Origin: JAGDZR01 sp049115695
GTDB lineage: Bacteria; Bacteroidota; Bacteroidia; Cytophagales; Cyclobacteriaceae
NCBI GenBank assembly: GCA_049115695.1
Contig: JAGDZR010000010.1
Span: forward strand, 124,001 to 188,000
Reading direction: 5' to 3'
DNA length: 64,000 bases
In this document: piece by piece, positions 52,924 to 61,808 of the stretch
Numbering within the stretch: position 1 is the stretch's first letter
Layout: each line of letters begins with the position of its first letter
Notes under the pieces: model-generated
What the model was told of the DNA's origin: nothing
Seen by the model: the letters and a program-made list of their open reading frames with translations, nothing else
The model's database searches: none
Translations under genes and position numbers: made by a program

Positions 52924-54437
52924 TTCGGGTCCATTGTCATCAGTGCTCCCATTAATTTGATCCCGTACCACAAATTGCCTATCCTGAGATTCTCATCTGC
53001 TGCATGCTGATTGTTATCAAAATTGGCAATCGGTACGATAATCGATGGTTTCTGCATCACATCAGTAAATAAATACAATGGAAGCGAGCCACCCATGCTC
53101 GGTAGCAAGACCAATTCATTCCCCACAACATCTCTCGCTCTTTCAATGACTTGTTTTGCAAATGGATTTTCCATTGACGTCTTTGCCGCAGAATAGCCTC
53201 CCCCTCTCTCAATCTTCACTATTTTGGAATATTTCAGCCTTTCTTCTTTAGTAGGCTCCTCCCTTACAATGAAATACCCCTGCTTCTCTACATGTGCTTC
53301 TACCAGGTCTTTCATTTTTTCGGGATCACACCCCGGCACCAACCTCATTCCTATTGATGCGGTAGCGCTGGACGGAATTACATTTCTGGCTAATTGCCCC
53401 ACATTACCGCTGCTCAGTCCTCTAATGGTTAAGGATGGGTACATGAGTCTTTCATACAGCTGTTCACTCCCTTCTGTCTCAGCCAGACCAAGTTCATTTT
53501 TCAACGCTGCATCAATTTCAGGAATATTAGCTAGTGCTTCAATATCCGAAGCACTCAGTGGCGAAACATCATCGTAAAATCCATCAATGATTACATTCCC
53601 ATCTTTATCCTTCATGCTAGCAATCAAGCTCGAGATCATCTGGCCCGGCACTGGAGCCCAATTTCCATAATGACCACTGTGCAAGGGTCTGTTTGGACCA
53701 TAGGTGGTGATTTCCATTCCCGTGACCCCTCGAACACCGAAAACCAATTGTGGTTGCCGAGACTGGTGCTCTGGTCCATCACAAAACATCCAAAGATCAA
53801 TTTGATCAATCAATTCTCTATTGTCTTCCAGATACTTGCGTAATTGTCTGGAGCCAGCCTCTTCCTGACCTTCAAAAAAGAAAACCAGATTAGAAGTAAT
53901 GTCCAACTCATTTGCCTGTATTGCGTCAAGTGCTTTTAAAATGGCAATGATGGGGCCTTTGTCATCTCCTGCCGACCTGGCATATATCCTCCAGTCCTCG
54001 TTAACAGGCTCCCCTGCCGCTGGCAAATCAATACTTTTTCCACCATCAGTTATCAAACCATCATATAGTGTCGGATCCCATGGGTCATTGGTCCAGTCCG
54101 ATTTGTTTACCGGCTGACCATCATAATGCACATAAAAGGCAATTGTCCGCTTGGCGTTCTTCACTGGCAAATACCCAAACACAATTGGAGGTGTTCCAAC
54201 CATTCTGAGAAGTTTGGACTCCACTCCCCTCTTTTCGAGTTCAATCTTAATGTAGTCGGCATTGCGGTTGATGTTGGGTAAGTCAAAAGCCACATTCGGT
54301 ATTGCAAGCAACTTTGTGAATTCACCCAGAATCTGGACTTCATTAGCATCAATGTACTGTTCAAAAAATGCTATATCACGCTGACCAAATGAAAAAGTGA
54401 TCTGAAAAATCAGTAAAGCTTTGAACAAGTGTTTCAT
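52920..54437 (-). CDS. Secreted M20-family metallopeptidase
   Basis: This is a dipeptidase/aminoacylase-like zinc peptidase of 505 aa with a signal peptide (LFKALLIFQITFSFGQRD). Metal-binding residues appear in order: YVHYDGQP (His), RSAGDDKGP (bridging Asp), FFEGQEEAGS (Glu-Glu), FCDGP (Asp) and NFDNNQHAADEN (His). The lid/dimerisation domain lies between about 225 and 400. Related Bacteroidota enzymes are annotated as carnosine-type M20 dipeptidases, but the substrate is not defined. It is monocistronic by layout, and no promoter box is obvious in the 58 bp upstream. Confidence 0.9.
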   Translation of the reverse strand: MKHLFKALLIFQITFSFGQRDIAFFEQYIDANEVQILGEFTKLLAIPNVAFDLPNINRNADYIKIELEKRGVESKLLRMVGTPPIVFGYLPVKNAKRTIAFYVHYDGQPVNKSDWTNDPWDPTLYDGLITDGGKSIDLPAAGEPVNEDWRIYARSAGDDKGPIIAILKALDAIQANELDITSNLVFFFEGQEEAGSRQLRKYLEDNRELIDQIDLWMFCDGPEHQSRQPQLVFGVRGVTGMEITTYGPNRPLHSGHYGNWAPVPGQMISSLIASMKDKDGNVIIDGFYDDVSPLSASDIEALANIPEIDAALKNELGLAETEGSEQLYERLMYPSLTIRGLSSGNVGQLARNVIPSSATASIGMRLVPGCDPEKMKDLVEAHVEKQGYFIVREEPTKEERLKYSKIVKIERGGGYSAAKTSMENPFAKQVIERARDVVGNELVLLPSMGGSLPLYLFTDVMQKPSIIVPIANFDNNQHAADENLRIGNLWYGIKLMGALMTMDPN

Positions 54438-54495
54438 AGTAATGCAATAATCACATCAATTTAGCAAGTTGTGATTAAGCAATACGACCAATTAT

Positions 54496-55308
54496 CTAAA
54501 AAAACTGAACGTAGGAACTGGGTTTTGGCCTCAACCTATAATTTTCCGTCAGGTCTGAATATACAATGCTTCTTTTTTCGTCAATCACCAGTACGGTTGG
54601 CTTTACTGTATCTTGATCATGGCCCAGCACCTCTAGACCAATGGGCGTTCCATTTTCATGGAATAAATTGAGTGTTTTAGCCGCTTCCGCTTCTCGGTCT
54701 ATCAGAAATTCCGCCTCTACTCCAAACTTTTTGGCCAGCTTGATCGTCTTTTTGGCGGGCTGGGGACTTATAAATATAAGCTTTGCCCCCTTTTCAGAAA
54801 GTTTCTTATAATCGCTTATCAATTCCTTGATCTGCGCCATGCAAAATGGGCACCAATTGCCTCGATAAAACATGATCACGCTCTTTCCAAATGTGGATGA
54901 TTTGATCACCTTTCCATCGATATCTTCAACCTGAAAATGCGGAAGCTTTTTGCCCTTTTCCAGTCCCGAACGCTTACCTAAGCCAGAATACCAGAATGCA
55001 TACAACCACCATCCTGCCATGATGCCCAAAGTCGGAAAATTGGTGAGTAAATCTCTAGTCTCCAACTTATTGAAAACCAAAGCCGCAATACCCGTTAGAT
55101 AGATCAAAATAGTCCAGAGCGGTAGTCCAGATCTGTTTCTGGGAATTGTAAACACATATAAAGTCCCAAAGTAGAGCATGACCATCAAAGCACAAACACC
55201 CTGGAATATCATTGTAAAACTAGGCTGTTGTAGAACTGCCATCAATGCAAATGCAAATGCAATGACTGCTCCAATAATAAACGCCGTTATAAAATATCTC
55301 TTTATCAC
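54496..55308 (-). CDS. Membrane-anchored peroxiredoxin/redoxin-like protein
   Basis: This thiol-redox protein has an N-terminal membrane part (three to four helices, about 5-110) and a C-terminal AhpC-TSA/redoxin domain (about 120-260). The thioredoxin-like centre is FYRGNWCPFCMAQIKEL, a CxxC pair. The domain continues with IFISPQPAKKTIKLAKKF and PTVLVIDEKRSIVYSDL. The start is a GTG at 55308 that overlaps the hemH stop. It may reduce periplasmic or cytoplasmic peroxides; the side of the membrane is not certain. It is coupled to ferrochelatase, which may link it to heme-related oxidative stress, but this is inference. Confidence 0.82.
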   Translation of the reverse strand: MIKRYFITAFIIGAVIAFAFALMAVLQQPSFTMIFQGVCALMVMLYFGTLYVFTIPRNRSGLPLWTILIYLTGIAALVFNKLETRDLLTNFPTLGIMAGWWLYAFWYSGLGKRSGLEKGKKLPHFQVEDIDGKVIKSSTFGKSVIMFYRGNWCPFCMAQIKELISDYKKLSEKGAKLIFISPQPAKKTIKLAKKFGVEAEFLIDREAEAAKTLNLFHENGTPIGLEVLGHDQDTVKPTVLVIDEKRSIVYSDLTENYRLRPKPSSYVQFF

Positions 55309-56315
55309 ACTCTTTGCTTTACAATATTAACCAAACAATTAACCCACTGTACCTCAGTATTGAGGCTAGGCACTAAATCCCATTGCTCCCCTCCGAGAGC
55401 AATAAACTCTTCTTTATATGCCTCACCAACTTCAATAGTCGTTTCCAAACAATCGGAAACAAATGCTGGCGAGAAAACTAATACTTTCTTTTTTCCGGTC
55501 TCTGCGAGTTGCTTAAGCGTGTCCTCAGCATATGGTTTTATCCATTCTGCTCTGCCCAATCTGCTTTGAAAACAAACTGTAAAATCTCTTTCCTTAATGC
55601 CTAGCTCAATTGCAACTAGTCTTGCAGTGGCAAAACATTGTGCTCGGTAACACATAGAATTTTGATCGGTGAGCTTGTCACAACAACTACTCAGTTGACA
55701 CCTCACATCCGCCTTTAGGATTTGTCGTTCTGGTAAACCATGAAAACTAAATACAACATGATCATACTGAGTTTTTGCAAGGTATTGTTTCCCTAGATTG
55801 ACAATTGTACCTATGAAATCTTGATGGTCAAAAAACTGATTTGTGAATTTGATCTCAGGAATCACCTGCCAATCCTTTACTATCTCCATGACACGTTCTA
55901 CAACTGATCCAGTGGTTGCTGATGCATATTGTGGAAACAATGGGATGACATGCAATTTGGTGAAGCCTTTTGATTGTATTTTCTCCAATTGCTCCCCTAG
56001 AGAAGGTTGTTGATAGCGCATGGCAAAAAAGACTGAATAATCCTCGCCAAGTGCTGCTTGCACAAGCTCTGTCAAATCCTCTGTGTAGTACTTCAATGGA
56101 GATCCGCGATCATCAAAAAGTTTTCGATATTCAGCTGCCGACTTAGGAGCTCTGAATGTCGCTATAATAAGATTGACAAGCAACCACCTCGGAATAGTCG
56201 GAATATCAATGACTCTTTTGTCCATCAAAAATTCCCTCAAATAACGCCGAACATCAGATACGGATGTAGAATCAGGGGTGCCTAAATTGACTAATAATAC
56301 TGCTTGCTTACTCAT
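55305..56315 (-). CDS. hemH: Ferrochelatase HemH with four-cysteine segment
   Basis: Ferrochelatase inserts Fe(II) into protoporphyrin IX, the last step of heme synthesis. From the ATG at 56315 the protein has 336 aa; an upstream in-frame extension would run into the neighbouring gene. It has AVLLVNLGTPDS at the start, RYQQPSL, PLFPQYASATTGSV, FSFHGLPERQI with the catalytic His, and CFQSRLGRAEWIKP. Cysteines in RCQLSSCCDKL and SMCYRAQC match the internal Cys set of [2Fe-2S]-containing bacterial ferrochelatases. Start and stop both overlap neighbours: VTT protein by 1 bp, redoxin by 4 bp. Confidence 0.95.
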   Translation of the reverse strand: MSKQAVLLVNLGTPDSTSVSDVRRYLREFLMDKRVIDIPTIPRWLLVNLIIATFRAPKSAAEYRKLFDDRGSPLKYYTEDLTELVQAALGEDYSVFFAMRYQQPSLGEQLEKIQSKGFTKLHVIPLFPQYASATTGSVVERVMEIVKDWQVIPEIKFTNQFFDHQDFIGTIVNLGKQYLAKTQYDHVVFSFHGLPERQILKADVRCQLSSCCDKLTDQNSMCYRAQCFATARLVAIELGIKERDFTVCFQSRLGRAEWIKPYAEDTLKQLAETGKKKVLVFSPAFVSDCLETTIEVGEAYKEEFIALGGEQWDLVPSLNTEVQWVNCLVNIVKQRV

Positions 56316-56902
56316 CAAAATATGTTGGCTTCCCAAATCACAAATGCATAGGCAATAAATCTTACGAATCTCATCATGGAAATCCATACAAATCGACGGA
56401 AGTTGTATTTGACTGCTCCGACCAACATGCAAATACCGGAAAACGGCAATGGGGTTAATGCAGCAACAACCACTAAAAATCCACCATACTGATTGAAATG
56501 CTTTTCAAATTTTCCAAAGACTTTCATCTTGAGCAATCTATACCATTTGGATCCCCCAAACTTGGATCCCAGGTAGTAACCTATCATTCCAGCTGCATAA
56601 CTGATCAATGTGAGCGCCAACACATTCTCAATGTACAAGCTCAGAGCTTCATGTCGTAAAGACCAAATCATGAAGAACTCAGGTGGAATTATCCCGAACA
56701 CAACTTCAGAAATCAGAAAAATAGAGAAAATGGCAACAGGTTGTTCATATAAAGGTCCCATGATGACCTCAAGATCAAACCCGTAGTTTCGTTTCACATA
56801 TATGTATGCTGTAACTAAAACTGCCAACCATAACAGTCCTTTTAATAAATTTCGAAGCAAAAACTTCGCCCGGTCCGAAAATCCTTTTTTTTGGTCTTCC
56901 AT
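56315..56902 (-). CDS. VTT-domain (DedA-like) membrane protein
   Basis: This is an inner-membrane protein of the VTT/SNARE-associated family, related to DedA lipid scramblases and YqaA-type proteins. From the ATG at 56902 it has 195 aa with a charged N-terminus (MEDQKKGFSDRAK). Helices lie at about 20-35, 55-75, 90-110, 135-160 and 170-190. The family signature is present in GMIGYYLGSKFGG and VAALTPLPFSGICMLVGAVKYNF. It is the first gene of a tight run with hemH and the redoxin. The transported lipid is unknown. Confidence 0.8.
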   Translation of the reverse strand: MEDQKKGFSDRAKFLLRNLLKGLLWLAVLVTAYIYVKRNYGFDLEVIMGPLYEQPVAIFSIFLISEVVFGIIPPEFFMIWSLRHEALSLYIENVLALTLISYAAGMIGYYLGSKFGGSKWYRLLKMKVFGKFEKHFNQYGGFLVVVAALTPLPFSGICMLVGAVKYNFRRFVWISMMRFVRFIAYAFVIWEANIF

Positions 56903-56980
56903 GCCATTATTGATCTCTGAACTCAACACCATACAGACCAAAAAAGTTGTACGGGCTATTCAGGTTCGCAATGATAATGT

Positions 56981-57622
56981 TCAGGAGTCACTTTCCACTT
57001 CCTCCTTCTTTGGTTTTTTCGAAGAAGTCTTTTGAAAGGATACTTCCCAATATGGGTCTTCCAACTCTGTATACTTTCTATGAAACTGTGTAAGCATCAC
57101 TTTTACTGCATAGTTGAGCCTGTTCAAAGCGTCTCGATAATAGTCAACCCTATTCTTTGGGTGATAAATGAAAAACTTAATGATAGGAAATGATTGTCGT
57201 CTCAGTTGTCCTAAAGTTCTGGCGACCACCCCATCTTCAGCATTTGATTCAAGAATACTTGCAGCTTGTTCGCAATTGCTGGCCAACCCCAGAATCAATT
57301 CTCGATATATCGTGTTTACAGCATTCGGTGATGCCTTCATTCGTTCTGCTGATTCCTCACAATAGGCCTTTAGAATCCTTATGCCAGGTAAACTCATTTG
57401 CGCATTGGTGAATACATCGGGTTGCCATAAAATCTCTCTAAATGTGAATATCTCAGGTAACAGCTCCAGATCATATGCTTCGTCCGATTTGAGCTCGAAT
57501 AACACAGACTGATCAATGTTCTCAATGGCCACTTCGGCCGCTTTTAGCGTGTAGCTCCACCCCTTTTCTTCCTTGCCAATGAGGTCAACAAAATTCCAAA
57601 TCTCACTTAATGATATACGCAT
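56981..57622 (-). CDS. Helical protein of unknown function
   Basis: I do not recognise a family. The 213-residue protein is predicted mostly alpha-helical and soluble, with no signal peptide or membrane helix. It has an acidic N-terminal half and a basic/acidic low-complexity tail (KTSSKKPKKEEVESDS). The motif-like segments are RRQSFPIIKFFIYHPKNRVDYYRDALNRL in two parts, but none is diagnostic. Start at ATG 57622. A TACTTTTA element upstream on the minus strand (57647-57640) misses the -7 consensus by one base. It lies divergently next to recJ. Confidence 0.6.
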   Translation of the reverse strand: MRISLSEIWNFVDLIGKEEKGWSYTLKAAEVAIENIDQSVLFELKSDEAYDLELLPEIFTFREILWQPDVFTNAQMSLPGIRILKAYCEESAERMKASPNAVNTIYRELILGLASNCEQAASILESNAEDGVVARTLGQLRRQSFPIIKFFIYHPKNRVDYYRDALNRLNYAVKVMLTQFHRKYTELEDPYWEVSFQKTSSKKPKKEEVESDS

Positions 57623-57741
57623 AGTGCCTACTCCTACCCTAAAAGTAAATGGCTAATTGCAATAAAATTGGATTTTCAATTAAAAAGAGACTTTTAAGTA
57701 CATTAGAAATAACGTAAAATCAAATTACCTTCACATAGCCT

Positions 57742-59451
57742 ATGGAAAAGCAGTGGAAGTATCAAACATCACCTGATCCGGATATACTTGAGGAATTATC
57801 GCAATCACTCAATATCAATCCTCCACTCACAAGCATTCTTCTACAACGAAGGATTACCTCATTTGATCAGGCCAAAACCTTTTTCCGTCCAAAACTGGAG
57901 CAGCTTCATGATCCGTTTCTGATGAAAGATATGGACAAGGCAGTCAATAGATTATCTGAAGCAATATCAGGGAATGAAAAAATACTGGTGTATGGTGATT
58001 ATGATGTGGATGGTACCACATCGGTTTCGGTGATGTACAGTTTCCTGCAACAGCTTACGAACCAGGTTACGTATTACATTCCTGATCGCTATACGGAAGG
58101 GTATGGACTGTCTAAGCAAGGGGTAGAATTTGCAGCAGCTCAGGATTTTTCTTTACTAATCACCCTCGATTGCGGCATCAAAGCATTTGAAAATGCTGCG
58201 TATGCAAAAGAACTGGGCCTGGATCTGATCATTTGTGATCATCACCTGCCTGGCGATGAATTGCCTGTCGCCACTGCCGTACTTGATCCCAAAAGAAATG
58301 ACTGTGATTATCCATATAAAGAGCTCTCCGGGTGCGGTGTTGGTTTCAAACTAATTCATGGATTCTGCCTACAAAACACAATCGATCTTAATCTTATCTA
58401 TCAGTATCTTGACCTTGTATGTGTGAGTATCGCATCTGATATCGTGCCCATTACTGGTGAAAATAGAGTGCTCGCCTTCTACGGCCTTCAAAAACTAAAC
58501 AGTTCGCCTTCTCCAGGATTAAAAGCACTCAAAAAAGTTGCCGGATTGTCGTCGAACATTTCTATTTCCGATGTAGTGTTTTACCTGGGCCCCCGCATCA
58601 ATGCTGCCGGAAGATTGAGACATGCACGTGAATCTGTCAAACTCCTGATTTGTGAAGATCAGTCAGAATTGGAAGCGTTTGCAGAGAATCTTGATTCTGT
58701 GAATATTGATCGAAGAACATTCGATAGTCAAACCACTGATGAGGCACTGGAGATGATCAGCAATTCGGAAAAGCTCCTCTCAGCAAAGAGTACTGTAGTA
58801 TTCAAGGAGGATTGGCACAAAGGTGTCATAGGAATTGTGGCGAGTCGGCTAACCGAAAACTATTATCGACCCACGATAGTCCTCACGCAAAGCAATGGTA
58901 AGGCCACCGGTTCGGCACGAAGTGTAGAAGGGTTTGATATCTATGGAGCGATCTGTGAATGCCATGAGCTCCTTGAGCAATATGGTGGTCACACGCATGC
59001 TGCCGGATTGACCATGCAAACTGATAATGTCCCGGCGTTCATTAATAAATTCGAAGAGGTGGTTGCTAAAACCATTACAGAAGACCAGCTAAAACCGACA
59101 CTGCATATCGACCTGGAAGTTGACTTCTCTTTCGCTAATTTTAAAACACTCAGCATCATCAATCAGATGGCCCCATTTGGCCCCCATAACATGCAACCCG
59201 TGTTTAGTTCTTCACAAGTTTATGTGAAGGGTGTTCCCCGACTGCTTAAAGAAAAGCACCTCAAGCTCAAAGTCTACCAAAAAGAATTCAACCAGACATT
59301 TGACGCAATTGGATTTGGATTAGGTCCGTCCATGGATTGGTTAGATCCTGACAAGCCAATACAAATAGCCTATACCATTGATATTAATGAATATCGCGGC
59401 AACAAAACCCTCCAATTGGTCCTTAAGGATATCAAACAGCATGCGACCTGA
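57742..59451 (+). CDS. recJ: Single-stranded-DNA exonuclease RecJ
   Basis: RecJ is a 5'-3' ssDNA exonuclease in recombination and mismatch repair. The 569-residue protein shows the DHH-family order: YGDYDVDGTTS (about 94-104), LITLDCGIKA, the DHH motif in IICDHHLPG, and LDPKRNDCDYPYKELSGCGV. The DHHA1 domain then follows with GRINAAGRLRHA-like and SARSVEGFDIYGAI, GGHTHAAGLTM, and the C-terminal OB region. It overlaps the AAC(3)-like gene by 11 bp. Confidence 0.95.
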   Translation: MEKQWKYQTSPDPDILEELSQSLNINPPLTSILLQRRITSFDQAKTFFRPKLEQLHDPFLMKDMDKAVNRLSEAISGNEKILVYGDYDVDGTTSVSVMYSFLQQLTNQVTYYIPDRYTEGYGLSKQGVEFAAAQDFSLLITLDCGIKAFENAAYAKELGLDLIICDHHLPGDELPVATAVLDPKRNDCDYPYKELSGCGVGFKLIHGFCLQNTIDLNLIYQYLDLVCVSIASDIVPITGENRVLAFYGLQKLNSSPSPGLKALKKVAGLSSNISISDVVFYLGPRINAAGRLRHARESVKLLICEDQSELEAFAENLDSVNIDRRTFDSQTTDEALEMISNSEKLLSAKSTVVFKEDWHKGVIGIVASRLTENYYRPTIVLTQSNGKATGSARSVEGFDIYGAICECHELLEQYGGHTHAAGLTMQTDNVPAFINKFEEVVAKTITEDQLKPTLHIDLEVDFSFANFKTLSIINQMAPFGPHNMQPVFSSSQVYVKGVPRLLKEKHLKLKVYQKEFNQTFDAIGFGLGPSMDWLDPDKPIQIAYTIDINEYRGNKTLQLVLKDIKQHAT

Positions 59452-60187
59452 CCATCTAATAAGTGACCAACTGAATTATCTGAGAATAGAATCCTCCGAC
59501 GTAGTGTTGATTCATTCTGCTTTGAGCGCCATTGGCCTAACAAAAAATGGGGCTGATTCATTTCTCGGTCAACTTGAAGCATATTTCGCTCATGGGTTAC
59601 TACTTTTTCCAACACATACTTGGAAGTACATGGATGACCCGGGTTTTGTATTCGATCCATTAACAAGTCCATCGTGTGTCGGAGCTTTAACAAATTTATT
59701 TCTCCAAAGGCCAGATGTATATCGTTCGTTACACCCGACTCATTCTGTTGCCGGAAAAGGGATTGGGGCAGCAGAATTTGTGCGTGGAGAAGAACATAGC
59801 AATACACCTTGCGGAATGAAAGGATGTTGGCGAAAACTTTATGAAAAAAATGCGAAAATCATGTTTGTTGGCTGTTCGCTTAAACGAAATACCATTATCC
59901 ATGGAGCAGAGGAGTGGAATGCAGTGCCCAATCGATTATCTAAAGCACCGAAAGTGTTTTCAATCAAAGTTTCTGGATCGGTCATTCAGAAAGCCTACTA
60001 TACTCACGACACACCTTTTGATATTTCTGAAAACTACGCCAAAATCTTACCTGAACTTCTCAAGAAGGGCATAGCTTGGGAAGGAACTTTGGGACAAGCA
60101 AAAACGATTGTTTGCCAAACAGCACCCATGATTGACCTGGTGTCGCAAATTCTAGTAGATGACCCCAACTATTTTTGGACAAGTTGA
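59441..60187 (+). CDS. AAC(3)-family N-acetyltransferase-like protein
   Basis: This belongs to the antibiotic N-acetyltransferase (AAC(3)/YokD) family. The ATG at 59441 gives 248 aa; the upstream in-frame extension lies inside recJ. Landmarks are VVLIHSALSAIGL near the N-terminus, FPTHTWKYM, SLHPTHSVAGKG with the catalytic-type His, and HGAEEWNAVP. A role in aminoglycoside resistance cannot be claimed: many Bacteroidota members act on unknown amines, some in surface-glycan loci. It overlaps recJ by 11 bp and converges with the GMC oxidoreductase, whose 3' end overlaps by 19 bp. Confidence 0.8.
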   Translation: MRPDHLISDQLNYLRIESSDVVLIHSALSAIGLTKNGADSFLGQLEAYFAHGLLLFPTHTWKYMDDPGFVFDPLTSPSCVGALTNLFLQRPDVYRSLHPTHSVAGKGIGAAEFVRGEEHSNTPCGMKGCWRKLYEKNAKIMFVGCSLKRNTIIHGAEEWNAVPNRLSKAPKVFSIKVSGSVIQKAYYTHDTPFDISENYAKILPELLKKGIAWEGTLGQAKTIVCQTAPMIDLVSQILVDDPNYFWTS

Positions 60188-61797
60188 TCAGGTGAGACTA
60201 ACGATCGAATACCCCACTTTGCCTCTACTTTCAAGTGCTGAAATTCGCATCCATCTTTGGTAGGAATCATCGACATAGCTCGCTCAGCAAGGGCCGTAAT
60301 CGACAAGGAAGGGTTGACACCTAAGTTTTCCGGGATTTGGGCCCCATCTACAACCCACATATTGGGATAACCTTTCAGTCGGTTTTGCTCGTCGATCACC
60401 TCATTTTTGATCGAACAACCTCCCATGATATGTGCCGTCAGAGGTGCATTCATCAGGTTTTCTGTTCTTACGCTATAGACTGTACCATTGGTTCTTTTTG
60501 CAAGATTTTTGGCAAATTCCAATCCTTTAGGAATCCAGGTAGGGTTGCGCTTGTCACTTCCATATTCAGATGTTATGGACTTTGAGAATGGCCAAATCCA
60601 TCTTCGCTTTCTTCTCAAGTTGATATGATTGTCGACTGTTTGCATGACCAACAAAACGAACGAGGTGCGTGCCCAGTCAAATGGATTAAACAAATTCAAA
60701 AAATCTATCGGATGTGTAATGGCCTTCCAGGTTGCCTTCAGCCAACGTGGCACGAGTCCATCACCGGTAGTAGACATACCAACAAATGCACCCATCAAAT
60801 CATCTCCCATACCATATCTGACAGGTTCAATATGGGTCTGATCATCTGGATGGACGCTGGAAGTAATTGCTACGCCTTTGGTGTAATCAACGGTTTTCGA
60901 ATTAGACTTTACTGTAATGATAGACTCACTATTGGTCCGAACAAAGTCACCTATTCCGTCAGGTAAATCAGGTAAGCTGCCCTTTGTTCTGAGTTTGAGT
61001 AATAAGTTGTTCGTGCCAAGTGCTCCCGCAGCATAGATTACACCTTTACAGGATATTTCCAGCTGTCCAGACCCAGTTGTTTTCCGTGCCTTGATCCTAT
61101 ATCCCTGATCTTCGGTAGTCAGCACATCAACGACGGTATGCTCCGGAATTACCTCGGCACCTAATTTTTCCGCGAAATAGAGATAGTTTTTGTCAAGGGT
61201 GTTTTTAGCATTCTTATCACACCCTGTCATGCATTTGCCACAATGCGTACAGCCTTTTCTGGCTGGTCCTTCACCCTCGAAGAAAGGATCATCAGCTTCC
61301 TCTCCGGCTTTCCCAAAATATACACCAACAGGGGTAGTCTGAAAAGTATCACCCTTGCCCATGTCAGTTGCCACAGCCTTCATCAACTTGTCTTGCTCAG
61401 TAATCAAAGGATTCTGAGTCACTCCGAGCATCGACTTTGCCAATTCATAAAAAGGCAACAGCTTCTCCTTACCTCCCAATTGCTGTGCGGATGGTGAGCT
61501 AAAGAAATCATCTCCAGGAACGTATAGGGTATTGGCATAAACGAGGCTTCCTCCACCTACGCCCGCTCCGCTGATGATAAAAACATCTTTGAGAAAATTT
61601 AATCGCTGAATGCCGTAGCAGCCAATCTTTGGAAGAAACAGAAACTTTCTCAAATTCCAATTCTTGAAAGTAAAGTCCTCGGTTCGCCATCGCTTTCCAG
61701 CTTCAATGACCGCAACCTTATAGCCTTTTTGGGTAAGACGGAGGGCAGCCACACTGCCCCCAAATCCTGATCCAATTATTATATAATCGTATTTCAA
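60169..61797 (-). CDS. GMC-family FAD oxidoreductase with four-Cys insertion (ChoD-like)
   Basis: This is a flavin oxidoreductase of the glucose-methanol-choline superfamily. The start is a TTG at 61797 directly before the FAD motif DYIIIGSGFGGSVAALRL. The 542-residue protein has GAGVGGGSLVYAN, the insertion KGCTHCGKCMTGCDKNAKNTL (C183, C186, C189, C193), and GVIYAAGALGTNNLL. The C-terminal segment is TAHIMGGCSIKNEV ... VDGAQIPENLGVNPSLSI, with His/Asn of the active site. The CxxCxxCxxxC pattern is ferredoxin-like and also occurs in mycobacterial ChoD-type proteins. Sterol oxidation is not implied. It lies 11 bp before the SRPBCC gene in transcript order. Confidence 0.88.
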   Translation of the reverse strand: MKYDYIIIGSGFGGSVAALRLTQKGYKVAVIEAGKRWRTEDFTFKNWNLRKFLFLPKIGCYGIQRLNFLKDVFIISGAGVGGGSLVYANTLYVPGDDFFSSPSAQQLGGKEKLLPFYELAKSMLGVTQNPLITEQDKLMKAVATDMGKGDTFQTTPVGVYFGKAGEEADDPFFEGEGPARKGCTHCGKCMTGCDKNAKNTLDKNYLYFAEKLGAEVIPEHTVVDVLTTEDQGYRIKARKTTGSGQLEISCKGVIYAAGALGTNNLLLKLRTKGSLPDLPDGIGDFVRTNSESIITVKSNSKTVDYTKGVAITSSVHPDDQTHIEPVRYGMGDDLMGAFVGMSTTGDGLVPRWLKATWKAITHPIDFLNLFNPFDWARTSFVLLVMQTVDNHINLRRKRRWIWPFSKSITSEYGSDKRNPTWIPKGLEFAKNLAKRTNGTVYSVRTENLMNAPLTAHIMGGCSIKNEVIDEQNRLKGYPNMWVVDGAQIPENLGVNPSLSITALAERAMSMIPTKDGCEFQHLKVEAKWGIRSLVSPDQLVQK

Positions 61798-61808
61798 ATA
61801 GCTATACT

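Noticed and set aside
56316..56432. 39-residue N-terminal extension of ferrochelatase
   Set aside because: It overlaps the VTT gene, is rich in Cys/His by chance frame, and the family start matches ATG 56315.
59441..60187. Calling an aminoglycoside resistance gene
   Set aside because: Family membership alone does not show resistance, and the gene sits in a housekeeping context.
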